Positions 47,251 through 59,649 of a stretch of 64,000 nucleotides of DNA are shown here, in pieces. The DNA lies in assembly GCF_027596085.1 (NCBI RefSeq), contig NC_072460.1, positions 10,596,826 through 10,660,825 of the forward strand, written 5' to 3'. Numbering within the stretch: position 1 is the first letter of the stretch; each line of letters opens with the position of its first letter. A model generated the notes under the pieces. It was not told the DNA's origin. It saw only the letters and a program-made list of their open reading frames with translations, and made no database searches. The translations under genes and the position numbers were made by a program. Source of the DNA: Anoplopoma fimbria (lineage: Eukaryota; Chordata; Actinopteri; Perciformes; Anoplopomatidae).

Positions 47251-48939
47251 CATGAGACAGAGGGATAGAGCAAACATGAGTGTGACGAATGTGTATTTGC
47301 ATACACACATGCCTCGCTTTATGTAATGCAGGCAAAAATATATATATATTTAGCTGTCAAGCAAATAAAACAGGGTGACTTAATGTTTGAGGATTATGTG
47401 CAGTCTTTTCTGCTGAGCTGTTCAGAATCACAGTTTTTGAAAAGGTACAGTATCAGTTCATAGAAAAAAAACCAAATTATTCTGGCTTTGTCCAGATTCT
47501 TGCAGAGTCTAGGCCTTGTGCAAATCTTTATACAATAATAGCTGTGAGGGATAAATTATTCATTATTTGTGAAGACATGAGAAAGGATTTACATAAAAGT
47601 TAAAATACTAATTTAGGGAACTTGGATTTTAACAAGTACATTCAAAATACTTTGTATGTAATGAATCTCAATGAACATGGGAAATCACATCTTTTTAGTT
47701 TAGCTTCCAGTTGTACATTCTATTTGTAATGAATAAAGTGCAGTATAAGGAGATAGATGACAATAACAAGACAACACCATTCGTTTCCTTACATTACACC
47801 AACAAAGTTTTATCTTCATGCACTTGTAATATAGATTTTCTGTTTCATGTACAGTCATAAGTCAGCATGTTGACCATTAAGGGATCCTTAATGTTAATTA
47901 AGATGTTTGAATAATTCATGTGTTTGACATCCTAAATGCTAAGCTAGGCAAAGGCATCAGGAGACAGATGTGTTCCCTCTTAACCAACTAATGATCATCC
48001 AGGAAAATAAGATCCAAGCAGATTTAGGGCTGTTCATGGTGGCCATAATGAGAAAACTATGCCATTTCACGCTATTTCTGCATCACTGCGTCACCATAAA
48101 ATGTGCAAGTTTACACTTGAGAACTGCCGAGTCGTCACTCTTTACCAGCTGTTTGAGGTTGATTATGTTTTTGCACTTCCTTGAGTGTGCTGATGGGAAC
48201 ATTTTGTCTACTGCATGTTGTGTGTTGATGTTGCTGTCTAATTGCAACTAATGCACACCTTTAAAAATCAGCTCGATCATTTTCGTTTTTAAACACAAGC
48301 TAATTATGCCTGTAGCTTTTAATGTATGCTAAGTGCAGCGGATCGTTGTGTCATTGACAAGTAGAGAATGAAAACATTCATTAGGAAGAGACTATCCTAC
48401 AGGAGGAAAATCCATACTGTGGTGTGAACCTTGGACCTATACACATCTAAATCCCAATCACAGGATAGATCTTTTCATTGAACACTTGAGAACAAATGCC
48501 AAGCAGCACGGATGCATTCTAGCTGCATATCCATGAGGTGTGCTTTTTGTGCAGGAGGCCTCTCTGGAGAGGAAAAGTATGGGAAAGAACCCATTTGTGT
48601 GACATCCCTATTGTTTGTTCCATTTTACTGCAGGGTTCACTTACGTATAAGTCTCTAATGCTCTCAAAATGAAAGTAAACACAACTCCCTACTGCCTCCT
48701 TTTCTCATGAAGGAGGCAAACATTTCATTTAAAGAGGTACACTATGGAGCCAGGTGGCAATTGTTGAGTTAAGCAAGTTGGGATAAGCTGGAGAATTTTC
48801 AGAACACTTTTTTCTGTCAATAAAAGATTATATTTTTTGTCAATCATGTCATCACTATGGTTACTGGAGCCCTGTGTTAAATTAGAGTAGCAAAGTCTCT
48901 TAGTAAGGTGTTAATCTGTTTTCTTCTACAAATCTGAAC

Positions 48940-49045
48940 TGTATAGACACAATACGCATGTGTACAGATTGTAAAGCCCTCTGAGGCAAATTTGTAATTT
49001 GTGATTCTGGGCTATACAAAATAAACTGAATTGAATTGAATTAAA
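48940..49045 (+). repeat. retroelement tail ending in GAATT units
   Basis: TGTAAAGCCCTCTGAGGCAA, then GGGCTATACAAAATAAACTG and GAATTGAATTGAATT form a typical tail of a CR1/L2- or SINE-type fish retroelement. No body was recognised upstream. Confidence 0.55.
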
Positions 49046-49494
49046 AAGATGTCTGCATACAGAAAGTTTTTATAAATTATTGTATATTTCTGAATGAAGA
49101 GTTTCACTTTGAAAAAGATCTGAGCTGTTCAGCTACTTGTGTGTATGGTTGTTTTAATTGTGTGTAGTGCTTTCACAAAATGAGCCGTTGTATAAAAATG
49201 GTAATGCATATGTTTTTTACTTCCTTTTGAGTAAGCTAAATAAATGTAAACAAATGTATCTGTCTTTCCTTCCCATAACCGTTCTCCAGAGAGAGAAGAA
49301 AATGTGATCCCGCAGCCAGCCGAAGACCATGTGTGATTGTTCATGCAGCTTCATATGAGGAAAAAAATTGCCAATCTCATGAGAGGTAGGCTGACCTTGT
49401 AGGTTCAATAGCTTTATTGATTGCAGATGTCAGACAACCTAATATTGGACAGCAAAATTGAACCCTGCAAACAACATACTCACATCTACTGTAT

Positions 49495-49594
<100 letters not shown>

Positions 49595-50424
49595 GAGGAG
49601 TCAATGGAAAGCTGGTGAAATGAGAACTAAAATATTTATAGGTAATGAATATTCAGCTGAGAGTACTTTTGTATCATCCCCCACAACAGTTTTACAGTTC
49701 AAACAGTTATAGCTGCTTAAATAAATGGAGCAGCCGCACAACCTTAACATTGGGGATGTCTCGGTGAGAATAAACACGCTGTACATGAGGCTTGTCGGTC
49801 CACAAACTGTTTCAGTTATCTAAAAGCATGATATACATGTGTACGTCTCCTTCATTCTGTCAAACCCCTGAATATGAGAGCAGGACAGACTTCCTGTCTA
49901 AGAATTCATAACACATGTTCCATTCAACAATCCCCTCTTCCCACCCTTTACCACACTTAACACCTCCCCTCCGCCTGTCCTGACTGAAACGAAAGCATTA
50001 AAGCATATTTGATTCGCTTATGTGTTGCCATTGGCAGAATTTATAACCCAAATGAGCTGCGCTGACAATGTCTGTTCAGATTGACACGAGGACGTGGGCA
50101 GTAATGCCTGCTGCCTGCTGCCTCCTGCTCCGTTCACAATGTTTTCTGCTCAGCAGTGCAAGGCCACAGGCAGTGAGTCTAATTCTGTCTGCACTGCAAG
50201 TTCAAGATTGAGGGACATTTTATCAGGGCAGTGAAGGCAACGGGAGATGACGACGTCAGTGCAATTTAATCTTCAAACTTCAAGGTTTGCCCAGAAGTAG
50301 AGATACTGACTATCAACAAACTACTGTAAGAGACTCTGTTGGGTTGATTCCTGGCACTGGGGGAAGAAGCGTAGGACATCAAATTTTGCACACTATCAAC
50401 TGCGAGATGGCTGCCGTTACAGAC

Positions 50425-50520
50425 TACAAACACTGCTTAAGAGCCCTTGAGTAAGACACTAAAGCCCAAATTACTGTGAGGGTGATGTACAGCTGCTAAG
50501 AGTAAGAGTAAGAGACTGTT
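50425..50520 (+). mobile_element. degraded SINE fragment
   Basis: CCTTGAGTAAGACACTAAA followed by CCCAAATTACT resembles the central part of the intact SINE at 20888-21184 (CTTGGGCAAGACACTTAACC then CCAAGTTGCT). The tRNA head and tail are not recognisable. Confidence 0.4.
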
Positions 50521-51879
50521 TGGCCTCTTTGTGCCCTTTTCAGCTGCCTCATGCTGGCTGCAACAACTGTGATTTTCAGATCTGCTGGTTGATATTCAAC
50601 TTCTCAATGACTCACTTGTGTGAAGCTGCCTTTTTGTTTAACAGTCATCTCTGCATCACAAACTGTGTGAAATTATATCATTCAAAGGGGACTTCTCAAT
50701 AAACATAATCCACGCACAGGAAAACTGCTCTAGCAAAGAGAGGCAGTGGTCACAAGTAGACCCTCACTAACGCCGACTAAAAAACACTTAACAGGACATT
50801 TGCTTTATAACACTACAGACCACAGCCTCTGAATGGCCATCGAGTTGAATCAACACCTCTGACAGTACAACTGACCATCAAGAGTTTCACCAAATCTGTC
50901 TGTTTTTCATTTATTTGCCCATTGCATGTGCATGGATTCATTTAGTGCTGCAGCTGTACAGCATGTCTGCCATTTCAATCAATTCATCATTGTTTGGCAT
51001 TTTTACAGCAATCAAAATAAGTCATTCTTGCAGTAAATTACTTGATATCATTAATGAAACTGTGCTCGAGATAATTATAGCCTCTGTTACACAGCAGAGG
51101 TGTTGTAAGTGCTGGGAAATTATGATCCAGTTTAGGTTCTGACCACATTTCCAATAAATCATATTGCTTCCTGTTGTTAAGGATAGTGTTCACTCCCCCA
51201 GGCATTACCCTGGATTAGTTTGTTAGAGTAAGATAAAGCTGATAATGGATAGAGTCGGCGTTTCATCAGTCTTTCGCTCACACCACCATCTGTTGTTGCA
51301 TGAAACCTTCAGCTGTATGAAAACTGTCCATCCTTTGTGCCATGAACCAACCTCTTTAGGTAGGAGGTACAATTTGTTATTTAATACTGAACTACCTCAG
51401 GTATTCATCAGGTGTTTTTTTTGGAACATTTACTGTTCACTGTCTGTGACCTACTGTATAAAATGAGAATCTAAACAGCTCTTTGCGATGCACAATAGCA
51501 TTCAGCTCGACAAAACTGACATTCTTCTATAGTACAATGAGCAGTCCTGTCAAAAAGAAACTGGAAAAAAAACATGTTCAAAATTGACTGCAAGTTTGCA
51601 AAAACATGAGCAGAAGCATGAATGAAATGTTTTGGGTGAGTTACTACCTTTTGCCAACATACAATAGACAATAGAGTTGTGATGTCCCATGACACAGTTG
51701 TGGTTATTGCACTAATAGTTTAGAGAACATACAAAACAACATCTTAAGTGATTGAGAAAAGCTGCATGTAACAATTACTGTGATTACATTTAAAGCGAAA
51801 TGCAGCACCTTTACTGTAAATTCAACTCGTCGACTCATCAACCTTATAGGATTTTAAATGTTTACCTATGATGATTCAT

Positions 51880-52099
<220 letters not shown>

Positions 52100-53235
52100 G
52101 GTGCATCTCCCTGCTGAATTCACTGGTTTCTTATTGCAGGTCTCTTCTGTAGCCAAGCAAATTTTCCTTTATTGACCCACAGGAGGATTTATCTCAAAGT
52201 GGTTATTTCCCATCATTAGCCCCGAGCAGAGTCTCACTATCAGCAGCAGGAGAGAGTAAATTCTTGATCCTCCGGTAATAGACCTCCACAGCCATGGAAT
52301 TGCAGTATGCAATAAAAGGTATTCTTGCCCTTTAGTCTTCTATGCAAGCCTTTGGAAAACAGCCTGGCAAATGAACCACACCAGAAACGTTAAAAAAATG
52401 AAATCAACAAGGGAAATTTACTGAGTCAATATAAGAAAGAGAAGGACAGGACATCCATTGAGTGTTTGATATATTAAAGTGAATTGGAGACAACATACAA
52501 ATCGTTTTAGATTGACAAGGGTGAGAGATGTTTCTCAGATGAATTATGGAATAGAGGAAATTGGAATGAAAATGGGAAGAGGAGTAACGATTTTGTGAAT
52601 AAATATCACAACAAAAGAGAAAAAGATGTAAGCTAACATATGTGAAGCAATAGCTGTTACATTTTTCATGAAATAATAAAGTAGGCTATGTCGTCTTTCC
52701 AACAGTCCTGAAAAATTCACAAATTGCCTTCCATTTCTACCTGTGTGTGCGTGTGTGTCTGTGTGTCTTTTTCATATATGAGCCTCCACTTCAGACTTCT
52801 TCGAATGCACGCAAATTTCCCCACAAAGCCTGAGGAATTTCTGTCAGGTGTGCAGTCAGGAGTTGAGCAATGTTCTGTGATGAAGAAACATCATAATTAA
52901 CATCTTAAATCCCATTTGAAGTGTGCGCATTTCAGATTTCTTCTGCCACTTGGTTGGAAATTGCTGTGTTTCGCTGTCTGTTAACCGACCTGCAGAGTGA
53001 GCAAATTAAGCCGTGATGTTTTTCCTCTGCAAAACTGGGTTAAACATGGGGGTCGCTGCATTGTGTGATAAGCACAGATCTTGCAACCATTCGCATTTTT
53101 CTTTGTGCTCTCCCAAAATTAGACACGCGAGTAATACAGGAGAATTTACATTGAGACCTCTGAATGGTTCAGAAATAAGACCTAATGACTTTTTGCAGCT
53201 TAACACAGGCATTTAAGGCAGAATGCTCATTGCAA

Positions 53236-53347
<112 letters not shown>

Positions 53348-56229
53348 GGCAGTAATACCTTCGGGGGGTTGCTATTAAGATGGTTAATCCGTGGGCCCCG
53401 AGAGGAGCAGGATAAAATATTCCTGGAGGAAGCTTTTCACAACAAGCTCCTAGGATCAAGTGCATGAATAAATTACAGGCATAATTAAAGGAAATGTCAA
53501 ATGGCTGCTGTATGGAGCATTATTAACGATGCCCTGGCCATGTTGAAGGAACCTGGGTCTAAAATGAGGATGATCAATGTAGGTTTGATGGGGCTCCTAG
53601 TAGACTGCAGGACCTACAGTAGTACAGTTAGGCTTCACTGAGGCTCACTACACATATTGACCACACTTTGATGTTCACAAGGAAAACATAACTGGGGTAG
53701 TAAAGAAGAGGGATACAGTGTTTGTGACTGAGAGAAAGAGACGGACAGTAAGAAAGAAAGGGTGACACAAAGAGTAATGAAAGCCAGTTGAGAAAGTGTG
53801 ATTGAGAGAGGGAGGAAGTGAGCCTGAAGAGAAAGCTGTTTTTTTCTGGTCTTGTCATGGGAAATACACCCTTTCACTATGAACCAAAGCTGTCAGCGGA
53901 TGCTTATCAAACACAGTGAAACGTCAGCTTTTCGCAACTCGGTAGCAACCCAATTTCTTTCAGTTGGCGAATGCAGTTTTAAGTTTTTGTCAAGTCCAGT
54001 GAAGTCAATTTTTCTTTGCAGAGCCCCAGAATCACAAATTTGTCTCTTAGCAATCCGTACGAAATACAGCACCCTTTACTTATCCCTAGAAACTCCAATC
54101 AGATAAGAGCAGGGGAAAAAGCTTGAATGAGCAGGAAAAAAGGAGAAACCTGAGGAAGAACAATAGACGTAGAAACCCTCTTCCACGATCAAAAGACATG
54201 TAATATCTGAAGAATAGACAGAGCAGACTGAAGTTGCAGTTTCAGCATTACAATAAAGAGAAAAAAAATCACATGTTAGGCAAATAATATAAAGTAGATA
54301 CTGAAGTTAATATTACGAATTTCTGCCAAAATGCAGAATGTTTGGAATATTGTGGCTCGGTGATGCATAACGACAAATCTCAGGCGGAACATCACACTCC
54401 TTTTGCAAAATAAAATAGTCAGGTAGTGGCATAAACAGGTTTTTTTCAAAGCAGACTGACTTGTCATAGCATGAAAAGCACAGCTGTTTCTAATAACATT
54501 AACGATGGCTCTGTTCCATTCAATACCAACATCCTGAAACTGAAGCAGCTAAATTGAATTCAGTCGCCATTCATTCTATTTTTTGCATCCGTGTTGTGAC
54601 ACGTCAAAATTTCTGTGAAAAAGGCCAATTAGAAAGGGAGAAATGTCAACATGAATACCATCCATTTGCATTTGTGTGTTTTAACCGTAGGTACCTGCAC
54701 CATTACATTTCCGTAACAACCAGGTCTGTTTTTTTGTTTGTGTGGCACAGTGGAAAACAGGTTCAGTTGTACCCACAACACTTCAGTCTCCTCCAATCAC
54801 AAAACTAGTTTGAGCGGTGTCACTCAAGCCCACAAGCTTGCCTCGCTTGCTCACAAAGGAGAAGCCACGCTCACACAGTTTTGAGTAATTTTAACAACCC
54901 ACTCTGCAGCTCCATGGATTCAGCCACTTGCAGCTCATTATACTGGTTGCCTGGTACATGTGTGCTTCAGTCCCGATGGCTCTCACTGACCCCACATATT
55001 ATAACTGGCAGCCACTCCTCGCTCATACGCTCACACAAGCTGATTTTATATGCTGCCTGTCTATAAACAGCATGCTGAAGAAAACAAGTTAGTGGTGAGA
55101 AATTCTCCAAGGCCCATTTTTTTTATGAAGTTAGTTTTGGAAACTGTTGGCCCTCTAGTGGTCAGAAAAGCTGCCAAGTGTAGATGCTTTTCCTACATAC
55201 GCTGTCTCATCTAGGACAGGTAGTTTCTCATAGACAGTTCTCTTACATGTCTTTCTGAAAAGCTTAAACATGTTCCTTTCTGTATTGTCAGTTGAATAAC
55301 ATAGTACCATAAAACGTGAAGTATAATTTGTTTTTTTTAGCATTCACAAATTTGTCCTAATGGTTGCCAGCTGTCAAAGCGGCACAACAGCTGTATTTAT
55401 TTGTACATTTTAGATAATTGAATGTTACTATCCAACAGCTGATACCAAACGAGAAGAGAAAATCCCAGCAATGATTGGGGTTTTCAGAAAGACTGATGAA
55501 AGAGACGCTCTGTGAAAAATCGAGATTATCCTAACTTTTGTAATTAAACTTTAAGGAGCTGGTTGTGGAAGTGGTCTCTATACCACTTTAAATGTATAGC
55601 CATGTGGTTTCAGTTCTCAAAGTTGTCTCTTTAACATTGAACATGATCACTAAATCAGACAAAAAAAATCATTCTTAGGTATCATTTATTAAGTGTTTCA
55701 CACTCAAAACTCAGCTTGTCTGCATCTTTAAAATAATGTCCAGAGAGTGATTCCTTTTTCTGACAGAGTCCTGTCGATAATTCAACTCACATAATCCATG
55801 GAAACTCTCCAACTGCTGAATAAATGGGACTTTACTTCAGGAGCCCCGGATGCCTGAAATAGCTGAAGTTTTCACCTTTACTGCTGTGAGTTTGGTTTGG
55901 AGAATAGCCCATTTGTGGTCAGATATTGTTTATTGCAGCTTTGACACAATATCACTGTGATTCAGTTTTAGTTTTAGGTAATGTCATTAGTAAACACTGC
56001 ATGATTTGGACTAGAAGTCAAATAAATGATGTTGGCCTTATAGACGCATAGTCTTCCACTGTGCACCTTCCCTTTAGGCTCATTATATGTTGCACATGAG
56101 CCAAGAGGACCTGACCAAATGTAATCTTTAGAAATGTGCATTTTTTATTTATTTTTTGCATACTTGTGTTGTCTAAACCTCGGAAACCAGCCATTTAAAG
56201 AAAATACATACAAATGAGCCCGTACTCCC

Positions 56230-56520
56230 CTTACAGCTGAGGAATCACGGAGGCTCACAGTTTGGTTGCAATACTGCGGGTCTGACGCAGGGGGGCGCAG
56301 TTCCCCGCCAGGTGCGTCTCCCTCCCTCCCCGCACCTTCCCCATCCCAGCGCTGCTGGTTCAGGCTGCTCCGTCGCCTCCTCGCCTCGCCGTGCAGCCCA
56401 CTTCTTCTTCTTCTCCTCCTCCTCCTCCTTCCTCTTCGCAAAGGGGGAAGCTGACTTGATGCGCATAATAAATCATCTCTGCGAGATTCCCTCCGGAGCT
56501 CAGATTTGAGAGCAGCGTAA
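56230..56520 (+). promoter_or_regulatory. candidate CpG-rich promoter of the contactin gene
   Basis: This is the most CpG- and GC-rich block of the window. It includes a CT-rich (CTT/CTC)n tract at 56401-56435 and an AT patch, CATAATAAATC, near 56464. It lies directly upstream of the candidate noncoding exon. The promoter assignment and start position are inferred from composition only. Confidence 0.45.
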
Positions 56521-56914
56521 ATACTAGGCGAGACTCGAGCCTCTTAAGCGGGGATGTTTCAAATGTGATTCAACACGGCGAACAACGTGGGTGTTGTGTG
56601 TGTGTGTATGTGTGTGTATATATGTGTGTATGTGTGTGTGTGTATGTTTGGCTTCTTTTTTTTTAGTTGGGGAGTGGAGGAGAGGGGGGGGAGAGCAGCG
56701 ATATGAGACGCGCGTGTCTATGCCTCCTGCGCACCCCGTTATCTCCGACTGACCACCGGCTCGTTTTTGTTTTTTTTTACACCTGTGTGAACGACCTTGC
56801 GATTGTGACCGAATTTTTTCCCTAAAAAGGTTTTCCATGGAGGATCAATCTGTCGCCTTTTCCGCGAGGGCTGAATTCGGTTCCTGCAGGTCTCAAGATA
56901 TTTCAAGATAAGAG
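56520..56914 (+). other. candidate noncoding exon 1 of the contactin gene (5' end approximate)
   Basis: This GC-rich transcript-like stretch ends in ATAAGAG|gtaaga at 56914, a good donor. It is the only strong plus-strand donor in the CpG-rich block before the signal-peptide exon. It contains a 24-codon upstream ORF from ATG at 56837 to TAA at 56909-56911, three bases before the donor. A 31-A run follows in the intron. Confidence 0.5.
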
Positions 56915-56920
56915 GTAAGA

Positions 56921-56921
<1 letters not shown>

Positions 56922-56952
<31 letters not shown>
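56922..56952. repeat. poly-A run
   Basis: 31 consecutive A bases, eight bases downstream of the candidate contactin exon-1 donor. Confidence 0.95.
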
Positions 56953-56954
<2 letters not shown>

Positions 56955-57578
56955 AAAACATATATGAGCGCGCTTGGCAAATTGTGAACGTGCCCAAATG
57001 CAAAAAGCTAAATTATTAACACTGTGATATTTATATGCTTAAATATGAATTGACTGTAACAGGCTCACATGTCGGCCTGTCTTGCACGCTGTCCCGAATT
57101 GGCCCATCAATTCCTCTGATAATAATAATGGTTTAGGATGGAGTAACGTGACGTGCCCTCCCAACTGCAGCCAATTCCTCCACACTAGGGTAGTCTGATT
57201 TTGGAGACACATGCGCGTTGATATGTTTTTTTTTAAATAAGGAGCTCTCTTCTGGCTCAGCCCTGCCTTTCTTTGTCAAACTGCTGTGTAGATGCTGTTC
57301 CATTGCTCACATTGTAGCCTCTAACTGCTCCTGTGGTTCCCTACCTGGTGTGGTGCAGCCTGGCTTCACTTCACCTCACCCTCTTAGATGTGTTGCCACG
57401 GGCCAGCACTAACGCATATGGTGCCAGTATGCACAAAAAACACCATACATGTGCAAGTGTTACAAAGGAAACCTATTCCAAATGTACAAGAGGGGGGGGA
57501 AATTACACTCTGCAAGCCTTTTGAAGTGTCACAGCAATGATTGGCTGCATGCCTCCTGAGATACAGTAAGTGTAAAAG

Positions 57579-57579
<1 letters not shown>

Positions 57580-57634
<55 letters not shown>
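57580..57634. repeat. (CA)n microsatellite
   Basis: About 27 CA units in contactin intron 1. Confidence 0.97.
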
Positions 57635-57635
<1 letters not shown>

Positions 57636-58580
57636 ATTTCTTCCCTGCAACATTCACCAGGTAATTGCATACTGGTATGCCACAATGTCAGCTGGAATAT
57701 CTGTGATGAATGCAGCCAAGGCCTTCAAAGTAAGTACACTCCCACTCTGCCAGCTGGGCTATTTGTTCAACCAGCGTGTTACTTGGATGCAGGCGGAGTG
57801 AGATGGAGGTGGTAGATATCGTGATTATACATTATTTAACCCAGTGGTGTCTCGGTACGGGAAGGATTCCTCCGTGATTGAGAGTGATTCACCCTGAAAA
57901 GCTTTCTCACCTCCTCCTATCGGTGTCATCGTTAGCACCATTATCCATGAGTGCAAGCTGTGAGTGTGTGTGTGTGTTTTGTGTGTGGCGGCTATACATG
58001 CTTGTGTATTTTGCGTGTGCATGTGTGTAAACAATCTTATACAGTATGTTCACGCAAATCACAGAGTGATCTGCTCTGTATCATATCACTGACAGAGCTC
58101 CATGTTTTTGCGTTTGTGAATGATTTATTAGATCTTAAATAAAACAAAAGAACTTACTGCATCAGCTGTTACACGGTGGCATTCCTGACAAAACCCCTTT
58201 ACAAATGCAAACCAAAACCTGCAAAGTCGACAGTAGCGTAATACCCACTGTACCTTCTTCCACACACCAATCCTCAGTCCTGAGGTGCCAGCAGTTTGCA
58301 CACTGTGGGCCTATCACTGAGGTTTGGCATGCAGGACTCGTCTTGAGAGGAAGCGTACCAATCCAATTTAGCAGACTTTGGGTGGAAGAAGAAAGGACGG
58401 AGCAAACATGAAAGGTAGGGAGGAAAAATTCCGGTTGAGACCCCACGTGTCTGATTTGACATCCAGGCAGCTGACAAACAATTAGAACCTCAATAAGTAG
58501 CGCTCTGAACCAGGCTCGCCCCAGGATTAGGCCACAAATGAGTCGCACATCACGGCTTATGTCTTCTAAATGGGAAGCGA

Positions 58581-58603
58581 GTGTGTGTGTGTGTGTGTGT
58601 GTG
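58581..58603. repeat. (GT)n microsatellite
   Basis: About 11 GT units in contactin intron 1. Confidence 0.9.
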
Positions 58604-59509
58604 GAGGCAGGGTGTTATACTCGTTGTTCACGCGGTGTGAAAGTGAGTTTGGTGTGTAGGTGTATGTAGGCTGTGTGACATTTAGCAGATTGGTGTTATT
58701 ATCCCTCTCTGCCCTTAATATATCTTGAACACCTCTTGAAGAATTGTGTGTGTGCAGACCGTCTTATTCATGTGTATGCTTTTATGCGGGTACACACTAT
58801 TGTACATCGACCTGCATATACTCTGCACATGGGAGTGTGTGCGAGTAACTGCTCACTTAACTGCTGTGTTATAGCTGGTTCTCTGTTGTGGATATGCTTG
58901 ACATTTCATAATTGCATCATTACTCGCTCAGTCTCCTGCACGAAGTTGGTGCATCGCAATTTGCAGCACATGTTACAAGCAGACAGACACTTGCCCTTGA
59001 TTATAGACCTGGATGGAACGGCTTCCTCATCAGGCTGTCTTGATTCACCGCAGCATGTGGGGAGACACATGCTGTTGTAGGTGAATCTAATTGATTGGAT
59101 GGCACCCAATTCCCAGGTCCAAGTCTCCTCAGGCAGCCAGAGTGTATCCGTCCAAGTGAAGGATGAGCTTAGGCGTTGGTCGCCCCCCTAATAGATTGGC
59201 ATGGGTTTCTTCCCATATGCCTCTGGTATCAACCTCAGACATCTATGAGTGCAAGTTGGCCAAAGCCCTGCAAGACGTGACACTAGCTGGATCTTCACTG
59301 ATCAGAAATGTGAGAATGGACGTATTGAGACACATCCTGCACCAAACCCCACATCCAATTTTATCATAGCTATATTTCCACTTCTAAAATGTACACCTTC
59401 CCCTGACTTCTACTGATGGATGATTACAAGACATAATGTTGAAAGTGGGATGAAAATATTGGGGTTCGCCCGAGTTTTGTGTTTTACAACAAAGTCCTTG
59501 TTCCAACAG

Positions 59510-59649
59510 GTCAAGCTCCCCTTTCTCTCAAAGAACACGAGTGCCATTTCAAAGCTTATTGGATGAAAGTCTCATTTGCCCTTGGCTGCCAAATATGACG
59601 TTGCCATGGAAACAGCTTCTACTGCTATCAATCATCGACTGTCTGGCAG
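59510..59649 (+). CDS. contactin exon 2: 5'UTR and signal peptide (CDS 59595-59649)
   Basis: The acceptor is TTGTTCCAACAG. The main ATG is at 59595 and the donor GCAG|gtaaac. The CDS leaves in phase 1, the same place as in mammalian contactins (LA|D). An 11-codon upstream ORF (59563-59598) ends with a TGA that overlaps the start codon as ATGA. Confidence 0.88.
59563..59598 (+). CDS. upstream ORF overlapping the contactin start codon
   Basis: The ORF is ATG AAA ... ATA TGA, encoding MKVSFALGCQI. Its stop (59596-59598) overlaps the main ATG (59595-59597) in an ATGA arrangement. A G is at -3 of neither start, but the uORF ATG has A at +4. Such overlaps can couple termination to reinitiation; whether it happens here is not known. 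Confidence 0.5.
   Translation: MKVSFALGCQI

Larger units (their letters stand above)
56953..59509 (+). other. contactin intron 1 beyond its poly-A run
   Basis: It contains a (CA)n array at 57580-57634, a short (GT)n at 58581-58603 and GT-rich patches near 57960-58030. No exon was seen. Confidence 0.5.

Noticed and set aside
56837..56911. ATG at 56837 as the contactin start
   Set aside because: Its frame stops after 24 codons with no signal peptide. The ATG at 59595 gives a contactin leader in the right phase.
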